Part shown: one piece after another, positions 10,140-22,133 of the stretch
How the letters are laid out: each line of letters starts with the position of its first letter
How positions within the stretch are numbered: position 1 is the stretch's first letter
Assembly: GCA_024803745.1 (NCBI GenBank)
Contig: JANJXV010000014.1
Coordinates: forward strand, 2,837,001-2,901,000
Source of the DNA: Megascapheus bottae
Lineage: Eukaryota; Chordata; Mammalia; Rodentia; Geomyidae
Direction: 5' to 3'
Length of the DNA: 64,000 bases
Made by a program: the position numbers and the translations under genes
The notes under the pieces: generated by a model
Database searches by the model: none
The model's input: only the letters and a program-made list of their open reading frames with translations
What the model was told of the DNA's origin: nothing

Positions 10140-11419
10140 TTTTTTTTTTCCTTCAGCGTCAACCCATATAAATGAAGTAGAGGAGAGAATAATCTTTTTT
10201 TCCTTTATTATCTTAGGTTTGCTGACTGGGGCCCTGACAATTAGACAGACAAATTAATAAGATAAAACAGATCTTATTAACATGTACACACATAAAAACA
10301 GCAAGAAACAGTGACAAATTGTTCAAAGGTGGTACTTAGAATTTGAGCTTATAAGGAATCTTTGAAAAGAATAATAAAAATTGTAGGGAAAAGGGGGAAA
10401 CAAAAAAGATTTTAGGCCACCTAGGATAGTATACTGTGGCAAAAGACATAAATAGGAGAAACTAAAGAGCAAGAGTGTTTGCAGGTTCATCTGGGCACAG
10501 ATTTTCTGTCTTCATGGCCATAAAATTTCCCGGGAAGAGAGAATGTATAGTAGTAGTCTTCAATCTTTCAAAATCTCTACTTTTCATCTTCTAAGAGAAT
10601 CTCTGAGACAGGTTCTTTCTGAATCAGTTGAACATAAAATGTAGTTGAGCTCAAAACAATCCTTATGTTAAAATAGCATCTTATGGAGATAGCATTTTTG
10701 ATCTCTCTAGTTATGAGGTAGAATGTTATGATTTTCAAAGCTGGGTGGTATGCCAAGCCAAATGGCTACAAGAATGGCATGTGGTTCAATTTTCATCATG
10801 TAAACTGGGCAAAACTATTATGAAATTCTTGAGAAGTGTCACTATAAAGAAAAAGATGGTAGCAAAGCAAAGGAATGTGTCTAACAGAACAGGAAAAGAT
10901 GATGATGTTCAGAAAAAAAAGGAGGAAGATGTTTCCTAGTTACAGGTAAGAACTTATCCTCCATTACAATAAGAAGACTAGTATGGGGTGTAGGTCGATT
11001 ATATTCTTGGGTAGATCATATCCTTAAAATTTTTTTTCTTTAGAAAAGGAGGAGAAAATGAGAGGCTCAGAGGTCCAAAGACAGTAAGTGGCTTGGAAAC
11101 AATATTAGAAAAGAAAAAGATGGAATTATAGGATAAGTGGAGAGAACAGAGAAGCTATGAACTAATTGCTCAGTTGTACAGTTTACTTTTCATAACTTGC
11201 TGAATAGTCTGGATTCAGGATCACACAATTTTTTGCTCTAGAAGATCCAATAGGAAATATGTTGGACACAATGCATTTTAGTGGTCTCTATTATAAATCT
11301 TCCCTTGCTATTTTAACAACTTTTTAGCAATGCATAAACCTCTTAATTCCTATACTGGGCTGACTTCTGATTTAGTTCAAGCAAAGAGACCATTGGACAC
11401 ATGTACATGGATTCATCTA
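10140..11419. other. Intergenic sequence, possibly old repeat-derived
   Basis: The segment from about 10190 to 10740 has the texture of an old reversed LTR or other interspersed repeat, but I cannot name it. The rest shows nothing recognisable. Confidence 0.35.
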
Positions 11420-12085
11420 ACTATGGTTGTAGATTTCCCTAATATGGTAGATAAACAGTAATTGGCAATACCATTTAGAATGTTGAAAAAAACATTGAGA
11501 CATTGACTGTCAGTTGTTGAAGGGTATCTTGCATGGACATTAAAAGACTGGATTTTTTTATATAAAATCAATCTCTTCAAATTGGTCTTTAGTTGTAATG
11601 CACTCCTAATCAAAATCTCAGTAGGTTTTTCAGAGAAAAATCGACCAGCTCGTTCTACCATTGTAATGGAGATGAAAAGATCCAGAATAGCCAACACAAA
11701 TTTAGAAAAAGAGAACTGAAAAGCAAATGTGTCTTTCCTCAAGAATTGTTATAAAGTTATAGTAGTAATGACAATTTGATTTAAAAAATTCCATTGGTGA
11801 TAATAGAAAGTTAAAGAATAAACTCGCATATATACTGAGAACCAATTTTTGACCAAGTCCCAAAAGGAAATCAGTGAAGAAAAGACAATCTTTTCAGCAA
11901 ATATATCAGTGCAATCAGATACCCACATGCAAGCATTCAGTCACCCAAATACAAAAATCAACTTTGTATAAACTGAAGACCTTAATACAAATTCAAACTG
12001 CTTCTGGAACAAAATACAGAAGAAAAATATTTGAATCCTGAAGTTAGAGAAGATTTCTTGGACATGGGTTGACCCTCGGGGGAAA
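11420..12085 (+). mobile_element. LINE-1 ORF2 internal fragment, decayed
   Basis: The order of motifs matches the reverse-transcriptase-distal part of mammalian L1 ORF2. There is a segment ending in a lysine-rich stretch before a TTATAAAGTTATAGTAGTAATGACA run, followed by ACCAATTTTTGACCAAGTCCC (Leu-Ile-Phe-Asp-Gln type) and sequence resembling the FSANISV region. Stops and small deletions break the frame. This is established-family recognition and not a computed match. Confidence 0.65.
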
Positions 12086-12088
12086 AAG

Positions 12089-12201
12089 CATGCAACTGAG
12101 GCTGTTCTAGTCACTGTCCTGGAATGCTGTCACTTGAAAAGCCTTGCTACAGATCAAAAAGTGGAAAGAAGCAAAGGGAGTGGATGTTTTCATGGTATTT
12201 T
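12089..12201 (+). repeat. Unassigned dispersed repeat, copy 2
   Basis: Inverted partner of 10029-10139, about 89% identical by hand count. It sits directly after a decayed L1 ORF2 fragment. Confidence 0.85.
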
Positions 12202-12294
12202 AACATACATCTCCATGTTCACCTTTTGTAGTAATTCCAAAGAAGCAAAACCAATGTATCTATACAAACATAATATATAAATATTTATTTTTTG

Positions 12295-12538
12295 TTGTTA
12301 TTTGTTGCAGAGCTTGAACTCGGGGACTGGACACTGTCCCTGAGCCTCTTTGTGCTGAAGGCTAGTCTCTTACTTACAATTTGATCCACAGCACCATTTC
12401 TAGTTTTTGAGTGGCTGATTGGATATGAATTTCAGGGAGATTTTCTTGCCTGAGTTGGTTTTGAACCACAATCCTCAGATCTCAGCCTCCTGAGTAGCGA
12501 GGATAATAGGCATCAGTCATTGGCGCCTGGCTCTCATA
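12295..12538 (-). mobile_element. B1+tRNA composite SINE
   Basis: Reversed right unit (GAGCTTGAACTCGGGGACTG, then GTCCCTGAGCC) followed by a reversed B1-like left unit (CCTCAGATCTCAGCCTCCTG, GAGTAGC), ending near GGCGCCTGGCTC. The A-tail appears as a T-rich stretch at 12280-12300. Confidence 0.85.
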
Positions 12539-13289
12539 TGAATATATATAATAGATTTTCCCCTATAAGTTTGCAGAATAGGAAGTTTATTGAAATAAAT
12601 GATCAGCTAGTAGATAATGATTGGTATGGCTATACAAAAGATTATTTCTCAGTAATAAGAAAGATGAATAAATGATATGAATGAATTCATTTATGATGAG
12701 TAAAAGAACTAAAAGAGGAAAAAGTATATGATTTGTGGTACCACTGAATGACATTCCAAAAAATGAAAACTGAAAATTAATTGGAGAAATCTGGTCAGTG
12801 TTGGGAAGGATGGAACAGAGAAGAGGTGAAAGAGATGAGACTACAAAGAAATATGAGAAATCTGAGTAAATGAAAAAAATATTATCTTGGTTGCATGACA
12901 TTCATACAAATATATTACATTTGCACTTAACATATCATTTATGATGTCAGTTTTTAAAGTAAATACATCAAAAAAGTCTTCTAAAGGAATTTGGTGAGTA
13001 AATGGATATACTTAGTAAGGAAGAACTAAGTCTCAAAAATCATTCCCAGCTGAACAGTGGAATCTTTTCTGAGATAGTAAACAGTTACAAATGCAGTAAA
13101 CCTATGTTAAGTTTAAGAAAGAAAATAAAGATTTTGAGATTTGTTTTGCATAGCCTGATGCTTGTATTTGTGAAGGACAGGGAGTAAATGAGCATGCTCT
13201 AATACAATAATGACACATATAGAGAAAAATAACAAAGAGGTTGGCATATAAACTGCTTAGCTATTGAGCTTTTTTAATGAATAGGTGGA
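12539..13289. other. Intergenic sequence, nothing recognised
   Basis: AT-rich sequence without recognisable repeats or genes. Confidence 0.5.
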
Positions 13290-13735
13290 AGAGGTGTGGA
13301 ATGGGGAAATTAAAAAAAATGAATAGATTGAAGGTGGCTGGTGGGCATTTTGGAAGCAAAGATAACTCACAAAGGAGCGTTTCATGGAGTTATTGGCTGC
13401 ATTCTCCACAGAAGTAAAAAGAGGACAATAGTATTGAAGGCCTGTTTATAATGTCCTGTTATGTACCAAGAAGGACTGTGGGAGATTAAAAAAAATAAGG
13501 GAAAGTGGTGTCATTCCTAAGCAAATGGAAAGTCTTGGAAAGAATTATTTTAAGTGATGTAAGCCAGACCCAGAAAAACAAAGGTTGCCTGGGTGCTAAA
13601 TGTATATGTAAACACCCAGGGTAGCATGGAAGCCGGACCAAATAAATGACCTGAATTATAATAGACTGATACTATGGAAAGCTCAAGTAGTACAATTTTT
13701 AGAAAGATGGAGTAAAAGCCTAATAAAATAAGAAC
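13290..13735 (+). mobile_element. LINE-1 3' end fragment
   Basis: Contains the conserved end of L1 ORF2 seen in other copies in the window: the AAATGGAAAGTCTTGGAAAG region, then GTAAGCCAGACCCAGAAAAAC. An A-rich, decayed 3' section follows. Confidence 0.7.
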
Positions 13736-13977
13736 TAAGAAATGGGTATTTGCAAGTGGGGGTTGGACCAAGAGGAGAGAAATCGACAAGGAAGGTGCAG
13801 AGGAGAAGGAAGAATGCAATCAATAATTCATTGTGTTATACCACAGAATTAAAATGTAAAGGAAGGGTTGGTCAAAGATGCATGAGACCAAATCAAGATG
13901 CAATGTATTTATATAATGCTTTATTAAATAATCTCTCCTTTGTACAACTACTTAAAGACATTAATAATAATAAAAAT

Positions 13978-14210
13978 AAGCTGGTCACCTGTGGTTCCTG
14001 CCTGTAATCCTAGCTACTCAGGAGGCTGGGATCTAAGGATTGTGTTTCAAAGACAGCCCAGACACAAAAGTCCATAATCTCCAATTAACCACCAGAAACC
14101 TGGAAGTGGTTCTATGGCTCAAGTGGTAGAGTGCTAGACTTGAGCTGAAGAGCTCAGGGACAATGCCCAGACCCAGATTTCAAGCCCCATGACCAGCAAA
14201 CACATACATG
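13978..14210 (+). mobile_element. B1+tRNA composite SINE
   Basis: The B1-like left unit (GCCTGTAATCCTAGCTACTC, then AGGAGGCTGGGATCT) joins the shared right unit (ATGGCTCAAGTGGTAGAGTG). It is followed by an A-rich tail at 14205-14250. Confidence 0.9.
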
Positions 14211-14254
14211 GACACATAAATGAACAAACAGATAAATAAATAAATTATAACCCA

Positions 14255-15510
14255 GAGTTCATATTCATAAAAAGTTAGCAAGCACTCACTGTACAATGAC
14301 ATTTAGCCAACTGTTAGGTAGTATCATGCTTAATAACTAAGAAAGTAATACAAAAATTAGCTTTCTTAGAAGAAAATAGAACTTGAGATGGTTTTTACAG
14401 GCGGTAAGATTCTTTGATAAAAGCGTATAAACAGAATAAAAAATCAAGATGGTAAGTGAAGTTCTAAGACCAGAAAATGTCAAAGCACATTAGTTTGTTT
14501 ATAGGTGAGCCTACATATATTGGAGTTGAAAGAAAGGCTTTAACTTAATGATAAAGTTCATTGCTGGGAAATGTGAAATCAAACATAAGTAAGACATGCA
14601 CAGATTATCAAAGTCTAAAAAATGTAGACATGAATAAACAGCACAAGAAGCCATTATTGATTTTGACCAAAGGGATGAATAATCAAAGGAGTATTTTATA
14701 AAAATTAGAATTGCACTGTGTATACACAATTGCCTAGAGAGAAGATAGGCTACTTTACAACCCTATAAAAGTATCTTTGAAAGTCAAAACATCTTTTTAA
14801 GCTCTCTCTAGGGCTAAGTTGAATAACTCTGAACAACTTGTCATTTTCTTTCTTCTCAAAGGAATGTTAATGTGATAAGCATTTCATCAAAACTTCATAC
14901 TTTTCTTTTAAAAAGCAGTGTTTAAGAATTGTTTTTGCTCTTTTAATCTGGATAGCTCAGTGTGGAAAGACTTTAATTTCTATCTAAAAGTCATATTGCT
15001 GGAGGTTTTCTCAAAATGCATTCCAGTTATTTTGCTCAATGTCTTAAAATTTCATTTCCACTTGGGTGATTTAAATTTTAAGATGAAAAAAAAAAATGAT
15101 GAGAGCTCTTCCCCTTAAGAATTCAAATGACTAAAAGTTGGAAGCTAAAAGCTTAAGATTAAAAGCTTCAAGATTAGAGGAACAAGAGTTATTTGATGAA
15201 ATCAGTGGAATAACTTAAAACTTTTTACCCAATGGACATAAGATGTGTCCTCAGGATAATTTGTAAGTGTTTTTCCTACTAAAGGTAATGTATGAATAAG
15301 TATATGTGCATTGCAATGTCCTGTTCTCAGTTATTCCTCCTACATTTAAGCATATCTGCTCAGTTCCAAAGGGATCACAAAAAGAATTTTTATGTAACTT
15401 ATACATTGAATTTTATACACTGGAGCAGATCATTAAGAAATATTATTACTCTGGGTAAGACTAAAATTACATGGAAAAGAGACAGAGGTCTAGGTGAATA
15501 CTAGTTAACT
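14255..15510. other. Intergenic sequence, nothing recognised
   Basis: Very AT-rich sequence. I see no coding potential and no clear repeat apart from short A-runs. Confidence 0.5.
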
Positions 15511-15703
15511 TATGTGTGCATGTGTGTGTGTGTGTGTATGTGTGTGTAATACAACCTGATGGAAAAGTTAAAATTAGATGGAGAAGATAAAATTATAGAC
15601 AGAAGAGGCAGAGGTAAAAATAAAATCTGGGTTACAATTGGGGGTTTCATATTATTGACAAATGAAATATGTACACACATACACACACACACACATATAT
15701 ATA
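15511..15703. repeat. Facing (GT)n and (CA)n microsatellites
   Basis: A (GT)n-type run at about 15513-15548 and a (CA)n/(TA)n run at 15670-15703 are separated by about 120 bp of unique sequence. Together they make a small inverted arrangement. Confidence 0.9.
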
Positions 15704-15884
15704 ATATGTTTTGCTACATAGCTGTATGTCAATATGAAATGACTAGATTAATTTGTCATCTCACATACTAATGGCTTTTGGAGATAAGAATATTCAAATC
15801 TGTTAGTATGTAGACACCATACAATATATTTCAAGAATTTATTCTACCTGTCTAAATAAAGTTACAACATCTCCATTTGCTCTC

Positions 15885-16130
15885 CGATTTTTTTAGGTGT
15901 TTGGATTTCACATATAAATTTGGTCACATTTGATCGGCATTAAAACTTTTTTATGCTTGATCTTTTCATTTTGTATAATGTGTTCCAGGTTTGTCCATGT
16001 GCTGGGAAGCATGAAATTTCTTTAAGAATATATATTTCCTTGTACATGGCACATTTTCACCCATTTAGTCTTGGATGAATACCTAATTGATTTCATGTAC
16101 TGGGTATAGCAACATGCTACAATGAAAATA
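15885..16130 (-). mobile_element. Decayed LINE-1 ORF2 3' fragment, reversed
   Basis: Read on the minus strand, this resembles the part of L1 ORF2 where attached mRNA copies have a date-like Trp-Met-Asp-rich region (TTTCATGCTTCCCAGCACAT, then GGACAAACCTGGAACAC). It is heavily diverged. It lies head-to-head with the plus-strand L1 fragment that follows. Confidence 0.5.
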
Positions 16131-16139
16131 GAAACATTT

Positions 16140-16512
16140 TAGTTTTTATAAGATATGTAACCAACACAGATGCCTCTCAGTGGATGAATGGATCAAGAAG
16201 TGGTATTCTATGGTGCCATCAGAAAGAACAACATCACCCCATTTGTAAAGAAACATAAAGACTTGGAAAAAATCATACCAAGTGAAGTAAGCCAGACCCA
16301 AAGAAACATAGGCTCCATGGTTTCCCTTATTTTTAATAACTAGTACATATCCAGGATTCTCTTAGCAGAGGCACACAATAACTCAATACTATGTGCATAT
16401 GGTCATAGAGGATGAGGCTAAGTGATAAGAACTCCAGGACATGGAAACAAGAAGTTATCTCTGTGATTGTTCTTAATCTACTCCGTGAAGTTATTTCTCC
16501 TCCCCCACCCCC

Positions 16513-16543
<31 letters not shown>

Positions 16544-16800
16544 TTCTCCTTTCCTTATTGTTTATCCCATGTCACTACTATATCTGACTTTGTTACCTGG
16601 TATATTGAATAGACGTTTATTTGTTTATTGGAAAAAGGGAAGGGGAAAATCAAGATTATTGGGAGGGGGTAAGGGAGGGAAACTGGGAAAAAACATGGAG
16701 AGGATTATCAATGTTTAAGAAGCAATATACCCACTACCTGACAAATGTAACAATAACCCCTCTATACATCACCCTGACCATAACAAACAATTGAGAAAAA
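16140..16800 (+). mobile_element. LINE-1 3' end fragment
   Basis: It begins near ATGCCTCTCAGTGGATGAAT and continues through the conserved ORF2 end (GACTTGGAAAAAATCATACC, then AGTGAAGTAAGCCAGACCC). The 3' UTR follows with a purine-rich tract (16630-16695), ending at the ACAAATGTAACAATAACCC region and an A-rich tail. A C/T/CA microsatellite (16500-16545) lies inside it. Confidence 0.8.
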
Positions 16801-16809
16801 TGATTTATT

Positions 16810-17055
16810 TGCCAGTTGCCCAGAACTGATTTCAAGCCCCAGCTTGAAATCAGGCCCTGGGCACTGTCCTTGAGCCTATCTGTGCTCAATGCTAGCACTC
16901 CACCACTTGAGCTACAGTGCCACTTCTGTTTTTGAACGGTTTATTGAGATAAGAGTATTATGAAAGGCATTTCTGCCTGCATTGGCTAAGAGATCCTCAG
17001 ATTTCAGTGTTCTGAGTTGCTAAGATTACAGGCATGAGGCACTGGTGCCCTGCTG
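16810..17055 (-). mobile_element. B1+tRNA composite SINE
   Basis: Reversed right unit (CAGGCCCTGGGCACTGTCC, then CACCACTTGAGC) followed by a reversed B1-like unit with GATCCTCAGATTTCAG and ATTACAGGCATGAGGCACTG. Confidence 0.85.
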
Positions 17056-17184
17056 AATATATATTTTGAAGTGGGGTTGCAGAATCTGTTTTGAATCCTT
17101 TGAATGATTGTGAAAGATTACTTTTCCTTCACATTTTCACTAGTATATATTAGCTTTTTGATACAAGGTATTCTTAAATTTAGG

Positions 17185-17427
17185 AGATTGTTGGTGGTTT
17201 ATGCCTATAAGCCTAGTTACTTAGGAGGCTGAGATCTGAAGACTGTCATTCAAAGCCAATCCAGACAGAAAAGTATCTGTGAGACTCTTATCTCCAATTA
17301 ACTACTCAAAAACTGGCACTGTGGCTTAAGTAGTAGAGAGCTAGCTTTGAGCACAAAGAGGCTCAAGGACAGCAACCTGGCCTGGAGTTCATGCCCCACA
17401 ACTGACAAAAGAAACAAAGGCAGGCAG
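17185..17427 (+). mobile_element. B1+tRNA composite SINE
   Basis: B1-like left unit (ACTTAGGAGGCTGAGATCTG) plus shared right unit (CTGTGGCTTAAGTAGTAGAG), ending ACTGACAAAAGAAAC. A large purine microsatellite begins directly at its tail. Confidence 0.85.
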
Positions 17428-17587
17428 AAAGGAAGGAAGGAAGGAAGGAAGGAAGGAAGGAAGGAAGGAAGGAAGGAAGGAAGGAAGGAAGGAAGGAAGG
17501 GAGGGAGGGAGGGAGGGAGGGAGGGAGGGAGGGAGGGAGGGAGGAAGGGAGGGAGGAAGGGAGGGAAGGAGAGAGAAAGAAAAGGAA

Positions 17588-17647
<60 letters not shown>

Positions 17648-17663
17648 AGGAAAGAAAGAAGGA
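17428..17663 (+). repeat. Compound (GGAA)n-(GGGA)n-(GAAA)n microsatellite
   Basis: About 235 bp of pure purine tetranucleotide repeats in three consecutive blocks: GGAA to about 17499, GGGA to about 17565, and GAAA from 17577. They expand from the tail of the preceding SINE. The open frame across it (Lys-Glu-Gly-Arg repeats) is an artefact. Confidence 0.97.
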
Positions 17664-17679
17664 TGCCTTTAAAGCATAG

Positions 17680-17868
17680 GTGGGGAGTTTGGCCTAGTGG
17701 TGGAGTACTTGCCTAGCATGCATGAAGACCTGGGTTTGATTCCTCAGTACCACATATATAGAAAAAGATGGAAATGGTGCTGTGGCTCAAGTGATAGAGC
17801 TCTAGCCTTGAGAAAGCCCAGAGACAGTGCTCAGGCCCTGAGTTCAAGGCCCAGGACTGGCAAAAAAA
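17680..17868 (+). mobile_element. Dimeric tRNA-type SINE
   Basis: Left unit with GGCCTAGTGGTGGAGTACTT and TGGGTTTGATTCC. Right unit with GTGGCTCAAGTGATAGAGC and GAGTTCAAGGCCC. Short A tail. Confidence 0.9.
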
Positions 17869-17874
17869 ATTCAT

Positions 17875-18655
17875 GAGCATTTTAGAATTATGGGTTATTT
17901 TAGGTGGCATGATAATTTGGACTGTATGTTTTGAGTTTGTCATCTAGGAAACACTATTGGCTAACAACTGGAAGTTTTATGAAACAAATACTGGAAAAAT
18001 ACTTCTAGTAGCCCAAAACCAATTGCAATAAATTCAGATTGGGGACAATGACCTAAATAAAGAAGCAAACACAGTTTTGAAAATTTTGAGTAGCAGATCT
18101 ATTTAGTCACTCAGATATGCTTCCTACCTTTGTTCCCACTGAATCTACATATTTGTAGAATGACTAGTTACATTTTTAAGTACTGGTTTCCATACTTTAA
18201 AGTTTTGGAACTCCTGTAATGGGATGGGAACCATGACGTTCTTCCCTTACAACAGCATGTACAAGGGCTGCCAGAAGAATGCTCCAGAGACTTATTGTCT
18301 CACAGATCTGAAGGGAGGAAGTAAGAAATACAGGTAACAGAAAAGTTGATGTTTCCACATTTGTAAGAAAGAATGTATCCCTTGCCTAGCGCTGGCTTCC
18401 ACCATCTCAAGTGTTGTTTAATTAATCAATATTTCTCTCCCTCTATTTCTTTGGCCACACTTCTCTTTTATAAGATCCCAACCCATCCTAATGGTCCAGT
18501 CTTAACCTGATTTCCACATATGTTGATAATCACAACAGCTGGGGTAATCCAGCGAGGGGTGACAAGGTCAATGTATTTCCGAGAAACACATAACCCAACA
18601 TGAACTATGCGAAAAAAATGAGAACAAAGAAACAGATTCAAATTCTTTTAACACT
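17875..18655. other. Intergenic sequence, nothing recognised
   Basis: Unique-looking sequence. I see no gene or repeat. Confidence 0.5.
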
Positions 18656-18659
18656 CTCA

Positions 18660-18742
18660 GTAGGGCTGAAGTTATAGCTTAGTGGTAGGGAAATTGCCGC
18701 ACATATACAATGTACTGGGTTCAGTACCAGGCTTGCTTTCTA
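18660..18742 (+). mobile_element. ID-like monomeric tRNA SINE, decayed
   Basis: TTATAGCTTAGTGGTAGGG resembles the A-box region and GGGTTCAGTACCAGG the B-box region of ID elements. It is mutated and has no clear tail. Confidence 0.65.
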
Positions 18743-18744
18743 TA

Positions 18745-20290
18745 GTGATGTGGATTAACCTGGATTTTTAAACAAATCTACCAGTTTGAAAACTACACTA
18801 TGATTTACCTAGTGTTTACCTAGTGTTGACTGTAAATTCTAAGTTGTTGCTTATTTTGTAAATGTAACTTTCTTTTTAAATATTTTATGAAAATAAAGAT
18901 GCCAGGAAATTAGTTTTAATTCAGCATAAGATTTTGTTTATCTTTGAAACAAAAGCAAATAATTTTAAAGAAAAGCTTAGAAAAGCTTTAGTTTTCCTCT
19001 TCATCTCCAAAGGAGAAGGAAAAATCATTAAAAAAAAGTCTGCTACTAGGAAAATACTATAGTTAAGTTTATGTTTATAGAAACCTCTCTAAAAGTTTTA
19101 AGAAACTCTTCATATAATTAAAGGCAGGAAAATCCCTAGAGTTTGGCTAACCCCCAACCTCTTTTAGGCTATAAAGACACTGGGATTTGATACTGACCTT
19201 GTGTCATGATTTGTATCTCAAATGTTCCTCCAAAGCTCACATCAAAGACTTTGTCTGCAGCTGAGAGACTTGTTTTTCATAACAGGTGGAAACTTTAGAA
19301 GGTCAAATATAATTTAGAAAGGACATCTGCAGACCTGTTCCTGTACCCTTATCTCTTTCTGTCTCTGTCTCTGGTGACCAGAATTCAGTCACAGGAATTT
19401 GCATTTGTTTCTTGTCTTCACTTCTTCCCTCCCTTCTCCCCATCCCTCCTCTCACTCTCACTATTCTAGACTTGCACCTTACAAATCATATAAGTTCTTG
19501 TAAGATTGAAGTCAGGCACTTTTCTTAGGACATGATCTAAGTCCAACATATTTGCTCAGAGCAAAGGTCAGATGACAAATTTACTTTATCAATGTACATC
19601 CTACTTTTCTTCAAAATCTCTTAAAATATTACTCTTCATCACAGACCGCCATAGTTTACTTACTGTTTCTTTGGTTATCGCATTCACTGCTGTTTTCTGC
19701 ATACATTTGTGACTCTTTCATTTAAGACTTTCCTCACTTATTTATTCTTCATGAGAGTGCTTTATCCTTTTTCTTCAAGGTGGCAAGAAAATTGACTCTC
19801 TTTTCTCTCTGTTAAAGAAATAATTACTCAGATGCCCTTAATACAAGTGCTTTGAAATATGAACAGTAGTGAACTACATGCATGTGGTCGAAGTCAATTA
19901 AATGTCTGTCTTCTAGTTCCAATCTGAATCCATTAGCCCACTTTGCCTTCCTAAGGGAAAATACATATTATACATGCATACAAACATAGATACATACACA
20001 TACACACAGGGACAATCAGTTCTAACTATCCTCCTTACAAATACTGCCCTTTCAACTGTCTCTGCTTCAAGAGATGAAAAGAGTAAGACTTGTGTTGAAT
20101 CCTGTTTTTAACTACTTAACTAATAAATAACTCATATCAAGTTATGAACACCTAAGAAGGAACCTGATGATATATGCATATATTAAATCAAAATATATGC
20201 TTTAAATCAAAATAGATAAACTCTGATAAAGCCCTGATAAGTAATGTTTGATGATGCCTAAATTCAATCCCTAATATCACAGCCCCAAAA
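18745..20290. other. Intergenic sequence, nothing recognised
   Basis: AT-rich sequence with no supported gene. Confidence 0.5.
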
Positions 20291-20352
20291 AGAAGATAGA
20301 TAGATAGATGTGTATGTATGTATGTATGTATGTATGTATGTATGTATGTATA
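20291..20352 (+). repeat. (GATA)n-(GTAT)n microsatellite
   Basis: Four to five GATA units followed by about ten GTAT units. Confidence 0.95.
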
Positions 20353-20607
20353 TAAAGTCTAAAGTATGACAGAATTCAAACAAGATTCAGATAAAAATAA
20401 TGGGAATATAATTAGTATGAATACTAGAAAATACATTGTCTTGTTTTGCTAATATGATTGTGTATTAAGGGAATCTAAAAGGCAATAGTGAAAACCCATT
20501 ATCAATGACATTTGGTCAAGTGGCTAAATAAAACTGAAATGTACAAAAAATAGATAAACTCTAAAAAGGCAAGGGCTATAGAATATTAACAAAAACTTAC
20601 TGAGGAG

Positions 20608-20832
20608 ATAATTTTTTTGTTTAATTGTGGGGCTTGAACTTGTCCATAAACTCTTGCTCAAGGCTAGTGCTCTACTACTTTGAGCCACAGTGCCATTTCC
20701 AGTTTTCTAGTAGTTTATAGAGGATAACTGTCTCATGGATTTTCCTGCCTGGACCGGCTTAAAACTGTGATCCTCATCTCACAGCCTCCTAAGTAGCTAG
20801 GATTAAAGGTGTGAGACACCAGGGCACCACTA
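20608..20832 (-). mobile_element. B1+tRNA composite SINE
   Basis: Reversed right unit (CTCAAGGCTAGTGCTCTAC, then TTTGAGCCACAGTGCC) and reversed B1-like unit (CACAGCCTCCTAAGTAGC). The internal GGGCTTGAACTTGTCC block is shortened relative to other copies. Confidence 0.85.
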
Positions 20833-21014
20833 GAGAAGACCATTTTAGTTAGTGACCAAAATCTCAACCCTCAACATTCTACAATCTCCATATCATAGAT
20901 ATTATTGGTCAAGTAAATATCAGAAATCTAATATATTTACTGTGATACTATTGTTTTTGTATTTTATGAATTTGATAGCAGAATTATTTACAGAATTATT
21001 TCTGAAAAGTCCCT

Positions 21015-21670
21015 TTAAAAAATTTCTGTCTTCTCCCTACGATCCCACCATACCACTTCTGGGCATCTATCCTGAACACCATTACCCAAGATATGATAAG
21101 GACACTTGCTCAGCTATGTTGTTCACAATATTCACAATAGCCAAGTGATGGAAAAAATCCAGATGCCCTACTGCAGATTAATGGATACAGAAAATGATAT
21201 ATATATATACATATATACATATATACAATGGAATTCTACATAGCCAACAGACAAGGTAAAATAATGGCATTTTCAGAGAAGTGGATGAATCTAGAGCGAA
21301 TCATGTTGAGTGAGACAAGTCAAGACCAAAGGACCAAAAGGTGCATGGTATCCTTAATATGTAGCTATTAGATTCAAACAGTGCAAGACTCAATATTTGC
21401 ATACCCAATGCTATGGACATGATGCTGGAAATATAAACACAACTACATAGACATAAAAATCTATGATTCTACATACATAATGTTTTATTACATAGATTAA
21501 TATGTATCTATGACATACAAACCCTCAGTTTAATTTTTATTATGTTCTAAAATCTAAGTGCCAGTGATTGTATACAGAGATTCCCTCCTTGAATACTTGT
21601 TTGTTAAACACATCATTTGAAATGTGATGTGAAAATCTATGTTATTAAATTCTTTAATAAAAAATAAAAG
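21015..21670 (+). mobile_element. LINE-1 ORF2 3' fragment with 3' UTR
   Basis: A residual frame reads Tyr-Asp-Pro-Thr-Ile-Pro-Leu-Leu-Gly-Ile (near 21040-21070), a hallmark of the L1 ORF2 C-terminal domain. The further conserved block GAAGTGGATGAATCTAGAG is followed by GTTGAGTGAGACAAGTCAAG. A small (TA)n expansion lies at 21196-21228. The frame is broken, so no active protein is expected. Confidence 0.85.
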
Positions 21671-22133
21671 TACCTAGAGGCAATGTAAAGAATAAAACAA
21701 TTTCTGTCTTCCTGCTAACAATCTATAACACCAATTTAATAATATACTATCTGTCATATATTCACAGATTTTGCCCATACATTTTTTCCTGTATGTATAT
21801 CTGTATCTACCTTGTATATAGTTTGCCAAATAGATGCCTTTTCATATAGTTTTGAACCACTGGGCATTTCTTCCACAGGTCATAGGAAAGACTATGTCCT
21901 AAATGATTTTCATTCAAATGAAGAATAATGACCAGGGAAATATGGCTTTATTGTATGTTGAGAGTAAAACTCAACATGCAAACAGAAGCCTTTGGATCCC
22001 TCTAGCCCTCTTGGATTGTAAATGGAGAAGACTGAAAAATTAACCCAGATTTTTCACAGATCAAATTCACTTTAGCTCTACTTTGCCTGAATATACAAGA
22101 AGCAAGCCTCCCTAAAAGAGAATGACAAGAAAC

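Noticed and set aside
17347..17679. A 110-codon open frame rich in Lys, Gly, Glu and Arg.
   Set aside because: It is the translated purine tetranucleotide repeat after a SINE.
20852..21148. A 98-codon open frame that looked protein-like at its end.
   Set aside because: The end is a decayed L1 ORF2 fragment (the Asp-Pro-Thr-Ile-Pro-Leu-Leu-Gly region). The frame is broken before and after.
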